Assembly (NCBI GenBank): GCA_030642205.1
Contig: DAOWOF010000099.1
Location: 1 to 8,035 of the forward strand
Length of the DNA stretch: 8,035 bases
Direction: 5' to 3'
Source: Desulfobacteraceae bacterium
Lineage (GTDB): Bacteria; Desulfobacterota; DSM-4660; Desulfatiglandales; Desulfatiglandaceae
A program made the position numbers and the translations under genes. Numbering within the stretch: the first letter of the stretch is position 1; every line of letters begins with the position of its first letter. This document shows, piece after piece, positions 5,624 to 8,035 of the stretch. A model generated the notes under the pieces. It searched no databases, had not been told where the DNA came from, and saw only the letters and a program-made list of their open reading frames with translations.

Positions 5624-6808
5624 ATGAATCCTGTAGAAATTGCGGAAGGGATTTATTCAGTAGGAGTTGTAGACTGGAATATAAGGGATTTTCATGGTTA
5701 TTCAACTAACAAAGGCTCCACTTATAATTCTTATTTGATTATAGATGAAAAAATAACTCTCATAGACGCGGTTAAAAAAGAATTTGTGGATGAATTGCTA
5801 GAAAACATCAGTAAAATCATTGACCCCGTGAAAATAGACCTCGTTATCAGCAATCACACAGAAATGGATCATTCCGGCGGGCTGCCGCGAGTGATGCACA
5901 AGATCGGAGAAGACAAGCCTCTTTATTGCTCAAAGATGGGTGAAAAAAATCTTTCTCTCCATTTCCCCCAAAAATGGAATTACCATCCAGTTAAAAACGG
6001 AGAGGAACTGAAACTGGGAAAAAGGACCCTTACATTCCTGGAAACCAGGATGCTCCACTGGCCTGATAGTATGTTTACCTATGTAAATGAGGACAAGATC
6101 CTTTTTTCCAGTGATGGATTCGGGCAGCACTACGCGGGGCCGGAAATGTTTGACGACCAGATTGGCGATGCAATTATGCCGCATGCAAAGAAATATTTTG
6201 CTAATATCCTGCTTCTATATTCCCCTTTGATACTCAAGCTGGTGGAAAAGATCACAGAGATGAAGTTGCCCCTGGACATGATCTGTCCTGATCACGGCAT
6301 TATCTGGCGAAAAGACCCGGGAAAGATCATTAATGCATATGTGGAATGGAGTAGACAGGAGCCAAAAAGAAAGGCACTGGTTGTTTACGATACCATGTGG
6401 CACAGCACCGAGACCATGGCAAAGGCTATTGTGGACGCCCTTTGTCAGAAAGGTGTACATGCGAAACCAATGCATCTCAGGAGCTGTCACAGGAGCGACA
6501 TCATGGCTGAAGTCATTGATGCCGGTGCAATTATTGTCGGATCCCCTACCTTGAATAATGGCCTGTTTCCATCTATCAGTGATTTTTTGACATACATGAA
6601 AGGTCTTAAGCCCAAAAATAAAATTGGAGCGGCATTTGGCTCTTATGGCTGGAGCGGAGAATCAGTGAAATTGATAAACAAAGAGCTGGAAGATATGAAG
6701 TTTGATCTAATCGATCCGGGCGTAAAAATTCAGTATGTGCCTGATGAAAAAGGTCTTGAAGCTTGCCATGAACTTGCTGAAAAAATAGCAAAGGCCCTCC
6801 CCGTATAG
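5624..6808 (+). CDS. fprA: Flavodiiron protein (rubredoxin:oxygen oxidoreductase / FprA, class A)
   Basis: The 394-residue cytoplasmic enzyme reduces O2 to water and/or NO to N2O, usually with rubredoxin as donor. Residues 1-250 form the metallo-beta-lactamase-like diiron domain: the ligand set H78-x-E80-x-D82-H83 in NHTEMDHSGG, H145 in MLHWPDS, D164 in SSDGFGQH and H224 in CPDHG. Residues 250-394 form a flavodoxin domain with the FMN phosphate loop TMWHSTE (257-263), GSPTLNNG (306-313) and FGSYGWSGE (338-346). There is no fused rubredoxin or flavin reductase domain, so it is the simple class A type (about 400 residues). The ATG at 5624 has GAGGAG (5609-5614) 9 nt upstream; an ATG at 5617 is out of frame. 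The free rubredoxin gene just upstream supplies the expected donor. O2 versus NO preference cannot be read from sequence; the neighbouring HAO-family cytochrome makes a role in NO handling worth considering. Confidence 0.96.
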   Translation: MNPVEIAEGIYSVGVVDWNIRDFHGYSTNKGSTYNSYLIIDEKITLIDAVKKEFVDELLENISKIIDPVKIDLVISNHTEMDHSGGLPRVMHKIGEDKPLYCSKMGEKNLSLHFPQKWNYHPVKNGEELKLGKRTLTFLETRMLHWPDSMFTYVNEDKILFSSDGFGQHYAGPEMFDDQIGDAIMPHAKKYFANILLLYSPLILKLVEKITEMKLPLDMICPDHGIIWRKDPGKIINAYVEWSRQEPKRKALVVYDTMWHSTETMAKAIVDALCQKGVHAKPMHLRSCHRSDIMAEVIDAGAIIVGSPTLNNGLFPSISDFLTYMKGLKPKNKIGAAFGSYGWSGESVKLINKELEDMKFDLIDPGVKIQYVPDEKGLEACHELAEKIAKALPV

Positions 6809-6827
6809 AATTAGGAGTTGTCAGAAA

Positions 6828-6885
6828 ACAAATCGGGGGTTCATTTTCAGCCCAACGCAGTACTGAAAATGAACCCCCGATTTGT
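6828..6885. terminator. 23-bp perfect inverted repeat, probable bidirectional terminator
   Basis: Positions 6828-6850 and 6863-6885 are exact reverse complements over 23 bp, with a 12-nt loop (CCCAACGCAGTA). The stem has a GGGGG/CCCCC block. It sits between two convergent genes, 20 bp after the flavodiiron stop and 71 bp past the stop of the minus-strand transferase gene. On the minus strand the stem is followed by TTTTC; on the plus strand by AGTAATTT. That fits a terminator used from both sides, although the U-tracts are short and the stem is longer than typical. A mobile palindromic element or a scar left by one is the alternative. Confidence 0.6.
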
Positions 6886-6956
6886 AGTAATTTACCTGAT
6901 AAGAGGCCTAAGGAAAAATTCTGGTCTGCAAAATTTGTTTTTCAGATAAAAACCCA

Positions 6957-8035
6957 TTAAATCAATGCTTTTATTGCAATTACAAAAAAAGCTGCAACCA
7001 GGCTATTATCAAGAAATGTATCCTCATCGCGAAGCTCGCCGAGAAGGACATCGTAACTGAAAAAAAGTATTAAAATTTTTGCAACCATAAGTTTAATCTC
7101 TGGATTTTCCAGGTGAACAGAGGGAAGATTCGGGAAGATAATAATCACAATAAAAATCAGAAAATCCAGGGGATTGCTTTTAAATCCCTTTCTGCGCCTT
7201 GTCAAATTCAATGTCATAATCACAAAAGGAATCAGGCTTATAAAAATTGCATTATTGACAAATATCATCCTGGGGGTCATCCAGGATGAAGCCCCGGTTG
7301 TCGAAAAGTAAACCAGGATGGGAATGATGCAGTACAAAGCAACCCTAAGTCCATCTTTTTTGATTTTTGGCTTAAATGTTTTTGATAAGAATATCAGGGC
7401 AATAAAGGCAACAGCCCCCCAGGACATATACCACGGCATATTTTCAGGAATAATGCATTGAAAAAGAAATATCAGAGACAGCCCCCACTTCAGGGTAGTA
7501 AAAACAATTTTAATTGGCATTCGCTCCCCAGCAAAAGATACCAGCAAACTTTTACCTCTTGTATATCTTTCATTGCCGCTTCTGAACCTGAACTCCTTTT
7601 TTCTGGCAATTTCAAAACATAGTATTATAGATCCTGCCAAAGCCATAAAAACAATCAGGTTGGAGCAGTTTGAATAAAACCTCAAGACAAAGGCAAAACT
7701 GATGAATAATGACTGGAGAATATAAATAACAAGAACCGATTCTGAATGAAAAAGCCCGAGTTTTATGAGTTTATGATGAAAATGATTCTTGTCTGCCTTA
7801 AAAGGTGATCCCCCCTTTGATATCCGCTCTACCATCACGGTCAATGTATCCAGGATGGGAAATCCAATTAAAAACAACGGCGTTACCTGACTATACGGTG
7901 TATTGGACTGTGTCAGCTCAAGGGTAAAAACAACACAGAGAAATCCCAGCATCTGACTGCCTGCATCCCCCATGAATACAACTGCAGGATAAGTATTATA
8001 TCTTAAAAAACCAAGAATTGCCCCGACCACTGCAA
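6957..8035 (-). CDS. WecA/MraY-type polyprenyl-phosphate sugar-1-phosphate transferase, 5' partial
   Basis: An integral membrane enzyme of the family that moves a sugar-1-phosphate from a UDP-sugar onto undecaprenyl phosphate to start O-antigen, enterobacterial-type antigen or exopolysaccharide synthesis. The reading frame is open to the right edge, so the N-terminal half is missing; a GTG at 8030 is an internal Val. What remains (about 358 codons) shows the metal/catalytic segment FMGDAGSQMLGF, the segment GFPILDTLTVMVERISKG, and SPF...HFHHKLIKLG, all hallmark WecA-group motifs, with hydrophobic helices between. After the catalytic part, some 230 further residues carry roughly six more membrane segments, an extension absent from Escherichia coli WecA. 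The stop at 6957 faces the flavodiiron gene. Sugar specificity is unknown; the rml genes on the same strand suggest a shared polysaccharide theme, though separated by 3.9 kb. Confidence 0.88.
   Translation of the reverse strand, partial: AVVGAILGFLRYNTYPAVVFMGDAGSQMLGFLCVVFTLELTQSNTPYSQVTPLFLIGFPILDTLTVMVERISKGGSPFKADKNHFHHKLIKLGLFHSESVLVIYILQSLFISFAFVLRFYSNCSNLIVFMALAGSIILCFEIARKKEFRFRSGNERYTRGKSLLVSFAGERMPIKIVFTTLKWGLSLIFLFQCIIPENMPWYMSWGAVAFIALIFLSKTFKPKIKKDGLRVALYCIIPILVYFSTTGASSWMTPRMIFVNNAIFISLIPFVIMTLNLTRRRKGFKSNPLDFLIFIVIIIFPNLPSVHLENPEIKLMVAKILILFFSYDVLLGELRDEDTFLDNSLVAAFFVIAIKALI

Overview
The window looks like a chromosomal segment of an AT-rich, probably anaerobic Gram-negative bacterium. 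A sulfate-reducer-like member of the Desulfobacterota is my best guess. This rests on a periplasmic octaheme cytochrome of the hydroxylamine oxidoreductase (HAO) family, a rubredoxin followed by a flavodiiron protein (the classic rubredoxin/ROO pairing of sulfate reducers), and envelope polysaccharide genes. The taxonomic placement is inference; no marker gene is present.

Layout, left to right: a complete tRNA-Val(GAC) on the minus strand with a plausible promoter (36-110; promoter 148-176); a universal stress protein gene on the plus strand (384-863) behind a strong hairpin (254-286); convergent to it, a minus-strand pair rmlB-rmlA (3036 down to 1042) for dTDP-4-keto-6-deoxyglucose synthesis; about 800 bp without a recognisable gene (3037-3834), whose right part holds a good plus-strand promoter, AT-rich palindromes and a nested stem-loop; then three plus-strand redox genes: octaheme HAO-like cytochrome c (3835-5097), rubredoxin (5298-5459, only 53 codons and easily missed) and a flavodiiron protein (5624-6808). 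A 23-bp perfect inverted repeat (6828-6885) separates these from a minus-strand WecA/MraY-type polyprenyl-phosphate sugar-1-phosphate transferase (6957 to beyond the right edge) with a long membrane-embedded C-terminal extension.

Functionally there are two themes. The minus-strand genes (sugar-1-phosphate transferase, RmlB, RmlA) belong to O-antigen or exopolysaccharide synthesis. The plus-strand trio handles oxygen and/or small nitrogen compounds: rubredoxin would pass electrons to the cytoplasmic flavodiiron protein, which reduces O2 to water or NO to N2O, while the periplasmic octaheme cytochrome would interconvert nitrite, NO, hydroxylamine or a related compound. That the three form one nitrosative/oxidative-stress module is an inference from adjacency and strand; the gaps between them (200 and 164 bp) suggest they need not share one transcript. 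The point most worth checking is the direction and substrate of the HAO-like enzyme, which turns on whether it keeps the heme-crosslinking tyrosine.
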